Of a DNA stretch of 64,000 nucleotides, positions 43,718 through 53,362 are shown one piece after another. The stretch's first letter is position 1. Each line of letters starts with the position of its first letter. The position numbers and the translations under genes are program-made. The notes under the pieces were generated by a model. That model did no database searches. It saw only the letters and a list, made by a program, of their open reading frames with translations, and had not been told where the DNA came from. Source of the DNA: RGIG2945 sp045540355 (GTDB lineage: Bacteria; Bacillota; Clostridia; Oscillospirales; Acutalibacteraceae); contig JAZQHB010000097.1 of assembly GCA_045540355.1 (NCBI GenBank), forward strand, positions 118,750-182,749, in the 5' to 3' direction.

Positions 43718-44008
43718 GAATGCAAAATGCAGAATGCAGAGTGCAGAATGTCGGGTGGGCAAAGCCCACACCTATTTTAAATCGTCTCATCTTTCTTCTA
43801 ATATGTACCATTGTAGCACGAAAGTTTATTTGCATCTTGCCCGACTCTTTTGGCACGGTGGTTTTTAAGTCGTCCGTACTTTTTTCTAAAAATATTCATT
43901 AAAACACGAAAAGTACTCTTAATAAATGAAGCAATTTGCTATGCACGAAAATTACAATAGCGTCGCAGACCCTTAATTCTGCATTTTGCATTCTGAATTC
44001 TGCATTCA
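43718..44008. repeat. Composite repeat with inverted element II
   Basis: An element I arm, hairpin GTGGGC/AAA/GCCCAC (43755-43769), element II on the minus strand (43777-43830), a degenerate second element II (about 43868-43955), and an opposing arm ending at 44008. It fills most of the 368-bp gap before the DRTGG gene; no ORF is evident. Confidence 0.8.
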
Positions 44009-44077
44009 GTAAGAGCTTGTTGAAACAAACAAAGATAAAAATTATATAGATTCTATCTAAAAGAAAGGATTTTGAAT

Positions 44078-44431
44078 ATGATTATAAGCGATGTTGCAAA
44101 AATTCTTGAAGCAGATGTTCTCTGCGGTGAAAATTCACTCGACAGAGAGGTTAAATCTGCTTGCGGAAGTGACATGATGTCTGATGTTCTGGCTTATGTC
44201 AAAAATCAGGCTGTTTTACTCACAGGTCTTGTTAATCCGCAGGTCATCAGAACTGCAGAAATGATGGATATGGAATGTATTGTATTTGTCAGAGGCAAAC
44301 GCCCCGATGATGCAATGCTCTCACTCGCACAGGACAGAGATATGGTAATTCTCTGCACAAAAACTGATATGTTTACCGCTTGCGGAAAATTATACGAAAG
44401 CGGATTAAGAAAACAGGAAAGGGAAGCATAA
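44078..44431 (+). CDS. DRTGG-domain protein
   Basis: A 117-residue stand-alone DRTGG domain protein (ISDVAKILEADVLCGE, LAYVKNQAVLLTGLVNPQVIRTAEM). DRTGG domains are found next to CBS domains and in Clostridia with regulatory hydrogenases; they probably bind a ligand. ATG 44078 has AAAGGA upstream. It is the first gene of a three-gene unit with an RsbW-like kinase and a hydrogenase-like protein. Confidence 0.85.
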   Translation: MIISDVAKILEADVLCGENSLDREVKSACGSDMMSDVLAYVKNQAVLLTGLVNPQVIRTAEMMDMECIVFVRGKRPDDAMLSLAQDRDMVILCTKTDMFTACGKLYESGLRKQEREA

Positions 44432-44432
44432 A

Positions 44433-44852
44433 ATGAGTATAAAACTGCACTTTGATATTTCGGGTGACGATTTCACAAGAGCAGGTGAAGCTTCCGGTAA
44501 GATAAAAAATACCTTAAAGGAATTAGGATTTAACCCCGAAACAGTAAGAAATGTTGCAATAGCAATGTACGAGGCTGAAATTAACCTTGTTATCCACGCA
44601 GGCGGCGGTGAGATTGATGTTGAGATTTCTCCCGAAGCTGTTACTGCGGTATTCAAAGACGAGGGTCCCGGTATTGCCGATGTCGAACAGGCAATGCAGG
44701 AAGGTTATTCGACTGCTCAGGATAATGTAAGAAATTTAGGCTTCGGTGCCGGTATGGGTCTGCCGAACATTAAGAGATATTCCGACGAAATGGATATTCA
44801 GTCAACCGTCGGAGTAGGAACGACCATGACTATAAAGGTTTTAAACAAATAA
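44433..44852 (+). CDS. RsbW-like anti-sigma/histidine-kinase-type ATPase
   Basis: A 139-residue GHKL ATPase-domain protein. The N box (AMYEAEINLVIHAGGG), DEGPGI and the lid GFGAGMGLPNIKRYSDEM are intact. Relatives are anti-sigma factors or Ser/Thr kinases that bind partner proteins. It begins one base after the DRTGG stop. No sigma factor or anti-anti-sigma partner is visible in the window. Confidence 0.88.
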   Translation: MSIKLHFDISGDDFTRAGEASGKIKNTLKELGFNPETVRNVAIAMYEAEINLVIHAGGGEIDVEISPEAVTAVFKDEGPGIADVEQAMQEGYSTAQDNVRNLGFGAGMGLPNIKRYSDEMDIQSTVGVGTTMTIKVLNK

Positions 44853-44869
44853 AAAAGAAGGTATGCTAT

Positions 44870-46162
44870 ATGGATTTTTTCCATTCAGTACGACTTGATG
44901 AAGATAAATGCAAGGGTTGTATCAATTGCATCAAAAGATGCCCGACCGAAGCTATAAGAGTAAGAAACGGCAAGGCGAGAATCAGTCCCGAGCTGTGCAT
45001 CGACTGCGGAGAGTGTATAAGAATCTGTCCGCAGAGGGCAAAGTATGCCCTTCGTGACAGAATTGATGACTTTGAACACATCAAATATAAAATTGCTTTG
45101 CCTGCTCCGGCACTTTACGGTCAGTTCAATAACCTTGATGATACAAATTACATACTTACCGCTTTTAAGAAAATAGGCTTTGATGATGTTTATGAGGTTG
45201 CACGCGGTGCAGAAATAGTATCAGATGCAACACGAAAATGGCTGAAAGAAAACGGTAAGGGTAAAACTATAATATCCTCTGCCTGTCCCGCGGTGGTAAG
45301 GCTTATAAGGGTTCGTTATCCCAAGCTTATCCCCAATGTATTACCGATGAATCCGCCTATGGTCGAAGCGGCAATTCAGGCACGAAAAATTGCAAAGGAA
45401 AAAACAGGTCTTGAGGATAAGGATATCGGTGTATTTTTCATCACACCGTGTCCTGCAAAGATTACTGCAATAAAAAATCCGATTTGCAACGAAGTTTCAT
45501 ATATTAACGGTGCTTTTTCAATCAAGGATGTCTATCCGTATCTCATAAAAAAAATGACCCGTGAAGAAGAGCCCGAAGACCTCAACAATTCAGGTCTTAT
45601 AGGTGTCGGTTGGGCAAGCAGCGGCGGTGAAGCTGCAGGAGTTTTAAAGGACAGATACCTTGCTGCTGACGGAATAGAAAATGTAATGCAGGTTCTTGCG
45701 GAGATTGAAAACGAAAAACTCCCCGACCTGGAATTTGTTGAGCTGAACGCCTGCCCCGGCGGTTGTGTCGGCGGACCTCTTACGGTCGAAAATCCCTATG
45801 TTGCAAAAGCAAGAATTCAGAGATTAAGAAAATATCTGCCTGTTTCAAAGAACAGACTTGAAACAGACGAAATTCCGCAAAGTATGATGTGGGAAAAACC
45901 GTTGACCGCAACACATTCACTAAAGCTTGCCGATAATGTCTTTGATGCAATGGAGCTTATGACAAAGGTCTATGAGATCAGAGCATTGTTACCCGGTCTT
46001 GACTGCGGTACCTGCGGTGCTCCGTCGTGTAACGCAATGGCAAAAGACATCGCAAAGGGTGCGGCAGAGCTGACGGACTGCATTTTCCGCATGAAAGAAG
46101 AAATCTCCGACGAAACAACGGCAGAGGAGCTTATCCCCGCCCCGTTCAGAGATGAGGAATAA
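44870..46162 (+). CDS. [FeFe]-hydrogenase-like protein, probably sensory
   Basis: 430 residues: two [4Fe-4S] clusters (Cys14/17/20/24 and 43/46/49/53), a hydrogenase catalytic-type domain, and a C-terminal four-cysteine Fe-S motif (Cys379/382/387/404). H-cluster ligand motifs are SSAC139P, PC194PAK and AC295PGGC299. In catalytic enzymes the first motif is TSCCP, and the first Cys serves proton transfer; here it is Ala. This substitution, with DRTGG and RsbW-like partners, points to a redox or H2 sensor that signals to gene control rather than to bulk H2 production. Maturation genes are not in the window. Confidence 0.88.
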   Translation: MDFFHSVRLDEDKCKGCINCIKRCPTEAIRVRNGKARISPELCIDCGECIRICPQRAKYALRDRIDDFEHIKYKIALPAPALYGQFNNLDDTNYILTAFKKIGFDDVYEVARGAEIVSDATRKWLKENGKGKTIISSACPAVVRLIRVRYPKLIPNVLPMNPPMVEAAIQARKIAKEKTGLEDKDIGVFFITPCPAKITAIKNPICNEVSYINGAFSIKDVYPYLIKKMTREEEPEDLNNSGLIGVGWASSGGEAAGVLKDRYLAADGIENVMQVLAEIENEKLPDLEFVELNACPGGCVGGPLTVENPYVAKARIQRLRKYLPVSKNRLETDEIPQSMMWEKPLTATHSLKLADNVFDAMELMTKVYEIRALLPGLDCGTCGAPSCNAMAKDIAKGAAELTDCIFRMKEEISDETTAEELIPAPFRDEE

Positions 46163-46163
46163 A

Positions 46164-46274
46164 AATGCAGAGTGCAGAATGCAGAACGCAGAATGTCGGG
46201 TGGACTTTGTCCACACCTATTTTAAATCGACCCACCTTTCTTCAGGAAAGAAGACTTATGGCACGAAAATTTAT
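46164..46274. repeat. Element I arm, hairpin and inverted element II
   Basis: Arm at 46164-46193, hairpin GTGGAC/TTT/GTCCAC (46200-46214), element II on the minus strand (46223-46274). It begins directly after the hydrogenase-like stop codon. Confidence 0.8.
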
Positions 46275-46303
46275 TTTAAGCTATTTCAACCTTTAAGATA
46301 CAA

Positions 46304-46478
46304 TAAACAACATCAAAAGTTTTCGTTGACCTTTTTCAAAAGGTCACGGAGTCAAGAGGCGGAGCCTTTGTCGCTGTCCGCAGACAGCGAAACTCCTTAT
46401 CCTCACAAAGCGCAGGAGGGGAGCAAAAACAGTCCGGTGGACTGTTTTTGTGTGGGGAACCCTCGCCGGGGGTTCCCC
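46304..46478 (-). repeat. Four-hairpin repeat, copy B (inverted)
   Basis: Reverse complement of the module at 7316-7490, with only scattered differences; all four hairpins are kept. It is followed by 65 bp of AT-rich DNA and the XRE-like gene at 46544. Between them no ORF is seen. Confidence 0.85.
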
Positions 46479-46543
46479 GGATATAATATAAATAATTTAA
46501 GATTGGAAGATACGATATCTGATATAGTTTAAAAAGTAAAATT

Positions 46544-46846
46544 ATGAATGGTAAACGATTAAAAGAAATAAGAGAAAATAATAATATTTCAAGAGAAGAA
46601 TTAGCACAAAAAATATGTTCAACCGAGTTTTTTATTAGAAGTTGGGAAGAAAATTGGTATATAGAAAAACCGTCTTCTGGTGAAATTGAAGAGATGGCAA
46701 ATGCTTTTAATATGACAGAAGATTTATTAAGAAGCCAAATTGATATGCCTGAAGATGAAGATTCTGATAAAAATGAAATTAAATTTATTGATTATATTGA
46801 TGCGGGTATTAGAGCGGTTAAATATATAAGAGAAGAGAAAAATTAG
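46544..46846 (+). CDS. XRE-like regulator (100 aa)
   Basis: A 100-residue protein with a helix-turn-helix at about 5-60 (RLKEIRENNNISREELAQKI, FIRSWEENWYIEKPSSGEI). The tail is acidic, then helical. The ribosome site is weak, and the composition is more AT-rich than neighbours, which hints at transfer. It sits beside the second copy of the four-hairpin repeat, as the XRE/SLOG pair does the first. The targets are unknown. Confidence 0.75.
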   Translation: MNGKRLKEIRENNNISREELAQKICSTEFFIRSWEENWYIEKPSSGEIEEMANAFNMTEDLLRSQIDMPEDEDSDKNEIKFIDYIDAGIRAVKYIREEKN

Positions 46847-46877
46847 GAAAATAGAGATATTTAAATAAAAACAGATA

Positions 46878-46898
46878 GGGTATTTTCCCCTATCAGGA
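46878..46898 (+). terminator. Weak terminator after the XRE-like gene
   Basis: GATAGGG/CCCTATC stem with a 7-base loop; a run of six T follows about 15 bases later. Confidence 0.45.
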
Positions 46899-46923
46899 AA
46901 TAAAATTTTTTGAAGGTGAAAAC

Positions 46924-48741
46924 TTGGAACGCAGAAATGACATCAGAAACATCGCAATCATAGCTCATGTTGACCACGGTAAGACAACATTGGTTGACGA
47001 AATGCTCAAGCAGAGCGGTACATTCCGTACCAACGAGCAGGTAGCTGACAGAGTTATGGACTCAAACGACCTTGAAAGAGAAAGAGGAATCACAATTCTT
47101 TCAAAGAACACCTCTATCCACTACAAGGACACAAAAATCAATATCGTTGACACACCCGGTCATGCCGATTTCGGCGGAGAGGTTGAGCGAATCCTCACCA
47201 TGGTCGACGGCGTTTTGCTTTTGGTTGACGCATTTGAGGGCTGTATGCCTCAGACCCGTTTTGTTCTGAAAAAAGCATTGGGTCTTAAGAAAAAAGTATT
47301 GGTTGTTGTCAATAAAATTGACCGACCAGGTGCAAGACCCGCAGAGGTTATCGACGAAACGCTCGATTTGTTCATCGACCTCGGAGCAGACGATGACCAG
47401 ATAGAATTCCCCGTTGTCTATGCTTCGGCAAGAGACGGCTATTCTTCACTTGACCCCGATGTAAAAGAGGGCGATATGCGTCCGCTTCTTGATAAGATTT
47501 TAGAAGAAATCGAAGCTCCCGAGGGTGATATTGACGGACCGCTTCAGATACTTTTCTCAAGCCTTGATTATGATGATTATGTCGGCAGAATCGGTGTCGG
47601 CAGAGTTGAAAGAGGTTCAGTTAAGAGAGGTCAGCAGGTGGTTCTCTGCAAGCAGGACGGCTCTACTGAAAATGTTAAGGTTTCAAGACTTTATCAGTTC
47701 GAGGGTCTCCGCAGAGTAGAGGTTGAAGATGCAAAGATGGGCGATCTTATCTGTGTTTCGGGTATTGAGGGTATCAGCATAGGTGAAACAGCCTGTGCTC
47801 CCGACCACATTGACCCGTTGCCGTTCGTTAAGATTGACGAGCCTACAATTTCGATGAACTTCATAGTAAACGATAGTCCTTTTTCGGGCAGAGAAGGCAA
47901 GTTTGTTACATCAAGAAATATCCGTGACCGCCTTTTCAAAGAGGTGCAGACTAACGTAAGTATGCGTGTTGAGGAAACGGATTCAACAGATACATTCAAG
48001 GTATCGGGCAGAGGTGAATTGCATCTTTCAATCCTCATTGAAACAATGAGAAGACAGGGTTATGAAATGCAGGTTTCACGTCCCGAGGTAATTTTCAAAA
48101 CAATCGACGGTGAGCTTTGTGAACCGATGGAAACATTGATTATTGAAGTTCCCGAGCAGTACGTCGGTGCGGTTATTGAAAAATTAGGTAAGAGAAAAGC
48201 ACTTCTTGAAAATATGGGAACAAGAGAATCAGGCTCAACACACCTTGAATTTTCCGTACCGTCAAGAGGTCTTATCGGCTACCGTTCAGAGTTTATGACA
48301 GATACTAACGGTAACGGTATTATGAATCAGCTTTTCGCAGGCTATGAACCCTATAAGGGAGATATCGAAACAAGAGAACGAGGCTCAATTGTTGCTCACG
48401 AAACAGGCACAACAACAGGCTACGGTCTTTTCAATACGCAGGACAGAGGTCGTCTTTTCGTTGGTCCCGGCGTTGATGTCTACGAGGGTATGATTGTCGG
48501 CGAATGTGCCAAGAATGAAGATATAACCTGTAATGTCTGCAAGAAAAAGCAACTTACTAACACTCGTGCTTCGGGTTCAGATGATGCATTAAGACTTGTT
48601 CCGCATACAGTCTTGAGCCTTGAACAGTCGATGGAATTTATCAAGGACGATGAATTACTTGAAGTCACACCCGACAGCCTCCGACTCAGAAAAAGAGTGT
48701 TGTCAAAAGAGAAAAGAATGAAGCAACTTCATAAGAAGTAA
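46924..48741 (+). CDS. typA: Translational GTPase TypA/BipA
   Basis: A 605-residue ribosome-associated GTPase needed for ribosome assembly and stress growth. G1 AHVDHGKTT (14-22), DTPGHADF and NKIDRPGA are intact, and the C-terminal TypA-specific domain is complete. The start is TTG 46924 with GAAGGTGA upstream. Confidence 0.96.
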   Translation: MERRNDIRNIAIIAHVDHGKTTLVDEMLKQSGTFRTNEQVADRVMDSNDLERERGITILSKNTSIHYKDTKINIVDTPGHADFGGEVERILTMVDGVLLLVDAFEGCMPQTRFVLKKALGLKKKVLVVVNKIDRPGARPAEVIDETLDLFIDLGADDDQIEFPVVYASARDGYSSLDPDVKEGDMRPLLDKILEEIEAPEGDIDGPLQILFSSLDYDDYVGRIGVGRVERGSVKRGQQVVLCKQDGSTENVKVSRLYQFEGLRRVEVEDAKMGDLICVSGIEGISIGETACAPDHIDPLPFVKIDEPTISMNFIVNDSPFSGREGKFVTSRNIRDRLFKEVQTNVSMRVEETDSTDTFKVSGRGELHLSILIETMRRQGYEMQVSRPEVIFKTIDGELCEPMETLIIEVPEQYVGAVIEKLGKRKALLENMGTRESGSTHLEFSVPSRGLIGYRSEFMTDTNGNGIMNQLFAGYEPYKGDIETRERGSIVAHETGTTTGYGLFNTQDRGRLFVGPGVDVYEGMIVGECAKNEDITCNVCKKKQLTNTRASGSDDALRLVPHTVLSLEQSMEFIKDDELLEVTPDSLRLRKRVLSKEKRMKQLHKK

Positions 48742-48751
48742 TTTTACTTCT

Positions 48752-49012
48752 TATGAGTGCAAAGTGCAAAACGCAAAACGTCGGGTGCTGCGCACAGCAA
48801 TTATAAAAATGTTTACTTTAACCTTAATGGTTTAAGTAGAACAAAATAAACTTTCGTGCCAAAAAGGTTCTTTTCAGAAGCAAGATGGGACGATTTATAT
48901 CTATCAGGGGACGGTTCTCTGATAGATTCAACTTCAAACTGATAACTTTTTAAAATAGGTGTGGACAAAGTCCACCCTTCGTTTAGCGTTTAGTACTTAG
49001 TACTTAGCACTT
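48752..49012. repeat. Large composite: element I arms around element II and a REP-like hairpin
   Basis: Arm 48752-48778, degenerate hairpin TGCTGCGCACAGCA, linker, element II (48843-48896), REP-like hairpin CTATCAGGGGACGG/TTCTCTGATAG (48899-48923), linker, hairpin GTGGAC/AAA/GTCCAC (48961-48975), opposing arm to 49012. It shows nesting of three families. No gene lies in 48742-49075. Confidence 0.85.
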
Positions 49013-49075
49013 AGAAAGTTTTGCGTAGAGGCAGTATTTTAATAATTATAAGAAATTAAGAAAGAAGCAGAAATT

Positions 49076-49876
49076 ATGATAATTGATTTCCACACCCATT
49101 GTTTCCCCGATAAGATTGCCAACCGTGCGGTTGCACAGCTGGCTAAAGCTTCGGGCAATGCCACGCCTGCTTTTGACGGAACTGCACAGGGCTTGCTTGA
49201 TTTAGTACACTCAATGGGTGTTGATATTGCAGTAGTTTTAGGTATTGCCACCAATGTCAAGCAGCAGAAAAATGTCAATGATTTTCTGATTGAATTAAAC
49301 AAACGCGATGATGTTGTTGCTTTCGGCAGTGTTCATCCTGATGCACCCGATGCGATTGAGGAGCTTCACAGAATCAAGGAAGCAGGACTCAAAGGTATCA
49401 AGCTTCACCCCGATTATCAGAAGTTTTTTGTCGATGACGAGAGAATGTTCGGAATCTACGAAACAATCAATTCTCTGGGACTTCTTCTTACTTTCCACGC
49501 AGGAGTGGATATCGGTATCCCCGACCCTGTCCGTGCAACTCCGCAGAGGCTTAAGAATATTCTACCTCTGTTTGATAATACAAATGTTATTGCGGCACAT
49601 TTCGGCGGTTATCTTTTATGGGACGAGGTCGAAGAGATTTTAGTCGGTGAAGAAAATCTCTATATCGACACATCTTTCTGCCACACAAGAATGCCGCCTA
49701 TCTGGGCAAAGAGAATAGTTGAGAAGCACGGTGCAAAAAAGATACTTTTAGGTTCTGATTTGCCGTGGTCTGCAACTGATAAAGAAATGGAATTTATTAA
49801 AAGTCTTGACTTGTCGGAGGAAGCACAGGCTGACATCTTCGGCAACAATGCAGTAAGGCTTTTAGGATTGGAATAA
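49076..49876 (+). CDS. Amidohydrolase-family protein
   Basis: A 266-residue TIM-barrel metal hydrolase (amidohydrolase 2 type). IIDFHTHCFP opens with the metal-binding HxH; GIKLHPDYQ, TFHAGVD, IAAHFGG and LLGSDLPW supply later ligands. The substrate is unknown; relatives include decarboxylases. It lies three bases before mfd and is probably co-transcribed. Confidence 0.87.
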   Translation: MIIDFHTHCFPDKIANRAVAQLAKASGNATPAFDGTAQGLLDLVHSMGVDIAVVLGIATNVKQQKNVNDFLIELNKRDDVVAFGSVHPDAPDAIEELHRIKEAGLKGIKLHPDYQKFFVDDERMFGIYETINSLGLLLTFHAGVDIGIPDPVRATPQRLKNILPLFDNTNVIAAHFGGYLLWDEVEEILVGEENLYIDTSFCHTRMPPIWAKRIVEKHGAKKILLGSDLPWSATDKEMEFIKSLDLSEEAQADIFGNNAVRLLGLE

Positions 49877-49879
49877 TAT

Positions 49880-52800
49880 ATGTCCTGTTTTTCCGAAGCG
49901 GTAAATAAAACCTCCGAATTCAAAACCGCCGCCGAAGCTTTAAAGCTCAAAAGGTTACCGATGGGAATAGTCGGTCTTGCACACATTCACAAGGTCGTAT
50001 TCCTTTTGGCACTCGGAGAATATATGAATAAAAAATCGGTCGTTATCACACCTGATGAGGCATCTGCCCAGAGGTTGGTAAACGACCTTAAAGCATTGGG
50101 GAAAAATGCACTTCAGTATCCTGCAAGAGATTTTTCCTTTATATCAACAGAGGGTCAATCGCACGAATATGAAATCATGCGACTTGGCACGCTTGCAAAA
50201 ATAATTGCAGATGACTACGATTTTGTAATAGCATCAGCAGAAGCAGCGGCACAGCTGACAATCCCCGCAGATGAGCTGAAATCAAGAATACTCACATTAA
50301 AAGTCGGCGAAAGTGTCGGCTTGGATAACTGTATTTCAGCTTTAGTCAAGGCAGGCTATACCCGTTCATTTGAGGTTGACGGCACGGGACTTTTCAGCGT
50401 CCGAGGCGGTATAGTCGACTTCTATCCGCCTGATGCACCGATGCCTGTGAGAATGGAATTCTGGGGCGACGACATCGATACGATGGCTTATTTTGAGCTT
50501 GAAAGCCAGAGAAGAACCGACAATATTGATGAAATAAAAATCACACCTGTCCGTGAAATTTTGTTTGAGTCAAACGAAATACTTGCTGAAAAAATTGAGG
50601 AGCATTTATCCACGGTCAAGGGCAAAGGCTCCGTCAAAATGAAAGCAGTTCTGAACTCTGAAATTGAACGCTTGAAGTCGGGTATTTCATTAAAATCGAC
50701 GGACAAATTTTTATCTCTCGCCTATAATAAAACCGAATCACTTTTTGACTACTGCCGAAATGATATGCTTTTTGTTTCGGAAAGCTTCAATACAAAAGAA
50801 AAATTTTCGGGAGCAGAAAAATTACTGCACGAAGAAATCACCGCACTTTTATCGGACGGTGTTTTGTCAGGCGGACTTGATACTTTTATGCTGTCCGGTT
50901 CCGAGTTGATTGCACTCTATGAAAAGAAAGGTGCGGTCTATCTCGATAACCTGGCAAGAGGCAGTTTCGACACACCCGTCAGGGAATTGGTTTCGATAAC
51001 TGCCAATCAGTTAGCACCGTGGAACGGCGGACTTACGCAGTTAACAGAGGACATCAGCCCGTATAAAAATAAAAAAGACCACATCTGTGTGGTTATGGCA
51101 GGTACAGAAAAAAGTGCAAAGGCACTTTCCGAAGATTTGCTGAACGAGGGATTTTCTACTGTCTACCTCGAAAACGCACCTGAAAAATTCCAAAAAGGAA
51201 TAATAACTATACTTCCCGGCGGAGTTTCGGGCGGCTTTGAGTTTGCAAGGTCGAGGTTTACTCTCATAACCTACGGTGCAAGACTATCTTTAAAATCAAG
51301 AGTTAAAAAGACCTCAAAGAAAAACGCGTTCAACTCACTTGAAGAACTGCATCGCGGTGACTATATCGTCCATAATGTTCACGGTATCGGTATCTTTGAG
51401 GGCATCACAAAATTAGAAGCATCGGGAACAGTCAAGGACTACATTAAAATCAAATATGACAGAGGGGATTTACTCTATGTTCCCGTAACACAGCTTGATA
51501 TTATTTCTAAATATATCGGACCGAAGTCCGATGTCAAGACGGTAAAATTAAGCAAATTAGGCGGTAAGGAATGGCAGAAAACGAAGTCAAGAGTTAAATC
51601 TGCCGCAGCCGATATGGCACAGGAGCTCATAAAATTATATTCTGAAAGATTAAAAATTGACGGTATCGCATTTTCGGAAGATTTTGATATGCAGAACGAC
51701 TTTGAACGCAGATTCGAGTTTGAAGAAACGGAAGACCAGCTTCGTTGCATTGATGAAATCAAAAACGATATGCAGAAATCGCACCCGATGGACAGATTGC
51801 TTTGCGGTGATGTCGGCTTTGGTAAGACCGAGGTGGCACTTCGTGCGGCATTCAAATGTGTGGGTGACGGTTATCAATGTGCAATTTTAGTACCTACAAC
51901 AATATTAGCACTTCAGCACTATCAGACAATACAGAAAAGATTTGAAGGCTTCCCCGTTGAAGTCAGAATGTTATCCCGTTTTGTGCCGACCAAGGAGCAG
52001 AACAAAACAATGAAAGACCTCGAACGGGGTACGGTTGATATAGTAGTCGGAACACACAAGCTTTTAAATAAAAATCTCAAATTCAAGCGACTCGGTTTGC
52101 TTGTAGTTGATGAGGAGCAACGCTTCGGTGTTGCACAGAAAGAAAAGCTCAAGGAATTATTCCCCAAGGTTGATGTGCTTACACTCTCGGCAACACCTAT
52201 CCCGAGAACACTCAATATGGCGATGTCGGGAATCCGTGATATGTCCGTATTGGAAGAAGCACCGCAGGACAGACAGCCCGTACAGACCTATGTAATCGAG
52301 CACGATACAGAGGTACTTACACAAGCAATGGCGAAAGAATTACGCCGAGGCGGTCAGGTTTATTACCTCTATAACAAGGTTGAAACGATTGAGAGAAAAG
52401 CGGGCGAGATAAAAAGACTCATGCCCGAAGCGGAAGTCGCGGTTGCTCACGGAAAGATGACCGAAGACGAATTATCCGATGTCTGGAGAAGATTGCTTGA
52501 GGGCGAAATTGATATTTTAGTCTGCACCACGATAATCGAAACGGGCGTTGATGTACCCAATGTAAATACGCTTATCATTGAAAATGCGGACAGAATGGGA
52601 CTTGCACAGCTTCATCAGTTAAGAGGTCGTGTAGGTCGCTCGTCAAGACGAGCATCTGCATATTTTACCTTTACAAGAGGTAAGATGCTGACGGAAATCG
52701 CAACGCACAGACTTGATGCAATCAGAGAGTTTACACAGTTCGGCTCGGGCTTCAAAATCGCAATGCGAGATTTGGAAATCCGCGGTGCAGGTAATGTACT

Positions 52801-53362
52801 CGGAGCACAACAGCACGGTCACATGGAAGCGGTCGGATATGATATGTACCTCAAAATTTTATCCCGTGCAATCGCAGAGGAAAAGGGCGAGGTCACACCC
52901 GCAGAGGAAGAAAAGGAATGTCTTATCGACTTACCGCTTGATGCACATATTCCCGACAGCTATATCAAAAATTTACCGCATAAAATTGCAATGTACAGAA
53001 GAATTGCGGATATAAAAACCAACGAAGATGCGGAAGATGTCACAGACGAGCTTATCGACAGATTCGGTGAACCGCCCGAGAGTGTAATGGGTCTTATCAA
53101 AATCGCATTACTCCGAAATACCGCGGCAAATTTAGGCATCTATGAAATCGGAAACAACGACGGAAAACTTCTGCTTTATTCAAACAATATCGACATGAAA
53201 TCGGTAGCAAGACTTGCACAACATCTTCGCGGCAGAATTATGGTAAACGCAGGCACAAAACCGTTCATCTGCGTCAAAAAATCAGATGACGAAGCGGTGC
53301 TGGAGACACTCGCTAAAACTTTAGAGATACTGCGTTTGCAGGAAGACAAAGCTAATTCTTAA
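49880..53362 (+). CDS. mfd: Transcription-repair coupling factor Mfd
   Basis: A 1160-residue translocase that removes stalled RNA polymerase and recruits UvrA. The N-terminal UvrB-like domains, the CarD-like RNA polymerase-interaction domain (HNVHGIGIFEGI, then DYIKIKYDRGDLLYVPV), the helicase motifs GDVGFGKTEVA and DEEQRFG, and the C-terminal domain are all present. There is no frameshift. The ribosome site is weak; coupling to the amidohydrolase is likely. Confidence 0.97.
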   Translation: MSCFSEAVNKTSEFKTAAEALKLKRLPMGIVGLAHIHKVVFLLALGEYMNKKSVVITPDEASAQRLVNDLKALGKNALQYPARDFSFISTEGQSHEYEIMRLGTLAKIIADDYDFVIASAEAAAQLTIPADELKSRILTLKVGESVGLDNCISALVKAGYTRSFEVDGTGLFSVRGGIVDFYPPDAPMPVRMEFWGDDIDTMAYFELESQRRTDNIDEIKITPVREILFESNEILAEKIEEHLSTVKGKGSVKMKAVLNSEIERLKSGISLKSTDKFLSLAYNKTESLFDYCRNDMLFVSESFNTKEKFSGAEKLLHEEITALLSDGVLSGGLDTFMLSGSELIALYEKKGAVYLDNLARGSFDTPVRELVSITANQLAPWNGGLTQLTEDISPYKNKKDHICVVMAGTEKSAKALSEDLLNEGFSTVYLENAPEKFQKGIITILPGGVSGGFEFARSRFTLITYGARLSLKSRVKKTSKKNAFNSLEELHRGDYIVHNVHGIGIFEGITKLEASGTVKDYIKIKYDRGDLLYVPVTQLDIISKYIGPKSDVKTVKLSKLGGKEWQKTKSRVKSAAADMAQELIKLYSERLKIDGIAFSEDFDMQNDFERRFEFEETEDQLRCIDEIKNDMQKSHPMDRLLCGDVGFGKTEVALRAAFKCVGDGYQCAILVPTTILALQHYQTIQKRFEGFPVEVRMLSRFVPTKEQNKTMKDLERGTVDIVVGTHKLLNKNLKFKRLGLLVVDEEQRFGVAQKEKLKELFPKVDVLTLSATPIPRTLNMAMSGIRDMSVLEEAPQDRQPVQTYVIEHDTEVLTQAMAKELRRGGQVYYLYNKVETIERKAGEIKRLMPEAEVAVAHGKMTEDELSDVWRRLLEGEIDILVCTTIIETGVDVPNVNTLIIENADRMGLAQLHQLRGRVGRSSRRASAYFTFTRGKMLTEIATHRLDAIREFTQFGSGFKIAMRDLEIRGAGNVLGAQQHGHMEAVGYDMYLKILSRAIAEEKGEVTPAEEEKECLIDLPLDAHIPDSYIKNLPHKIAMYRRIADIKTNEDAEDVTDELIDRFGEPPESVMGLIKIALLRNTAANLGIYEIGNNDGKLLLYSNNIDMKSVARLAQHLRGRIMVNAGTKPFICVKKSDDEAVLETLAKTLEILRLQEDKANS

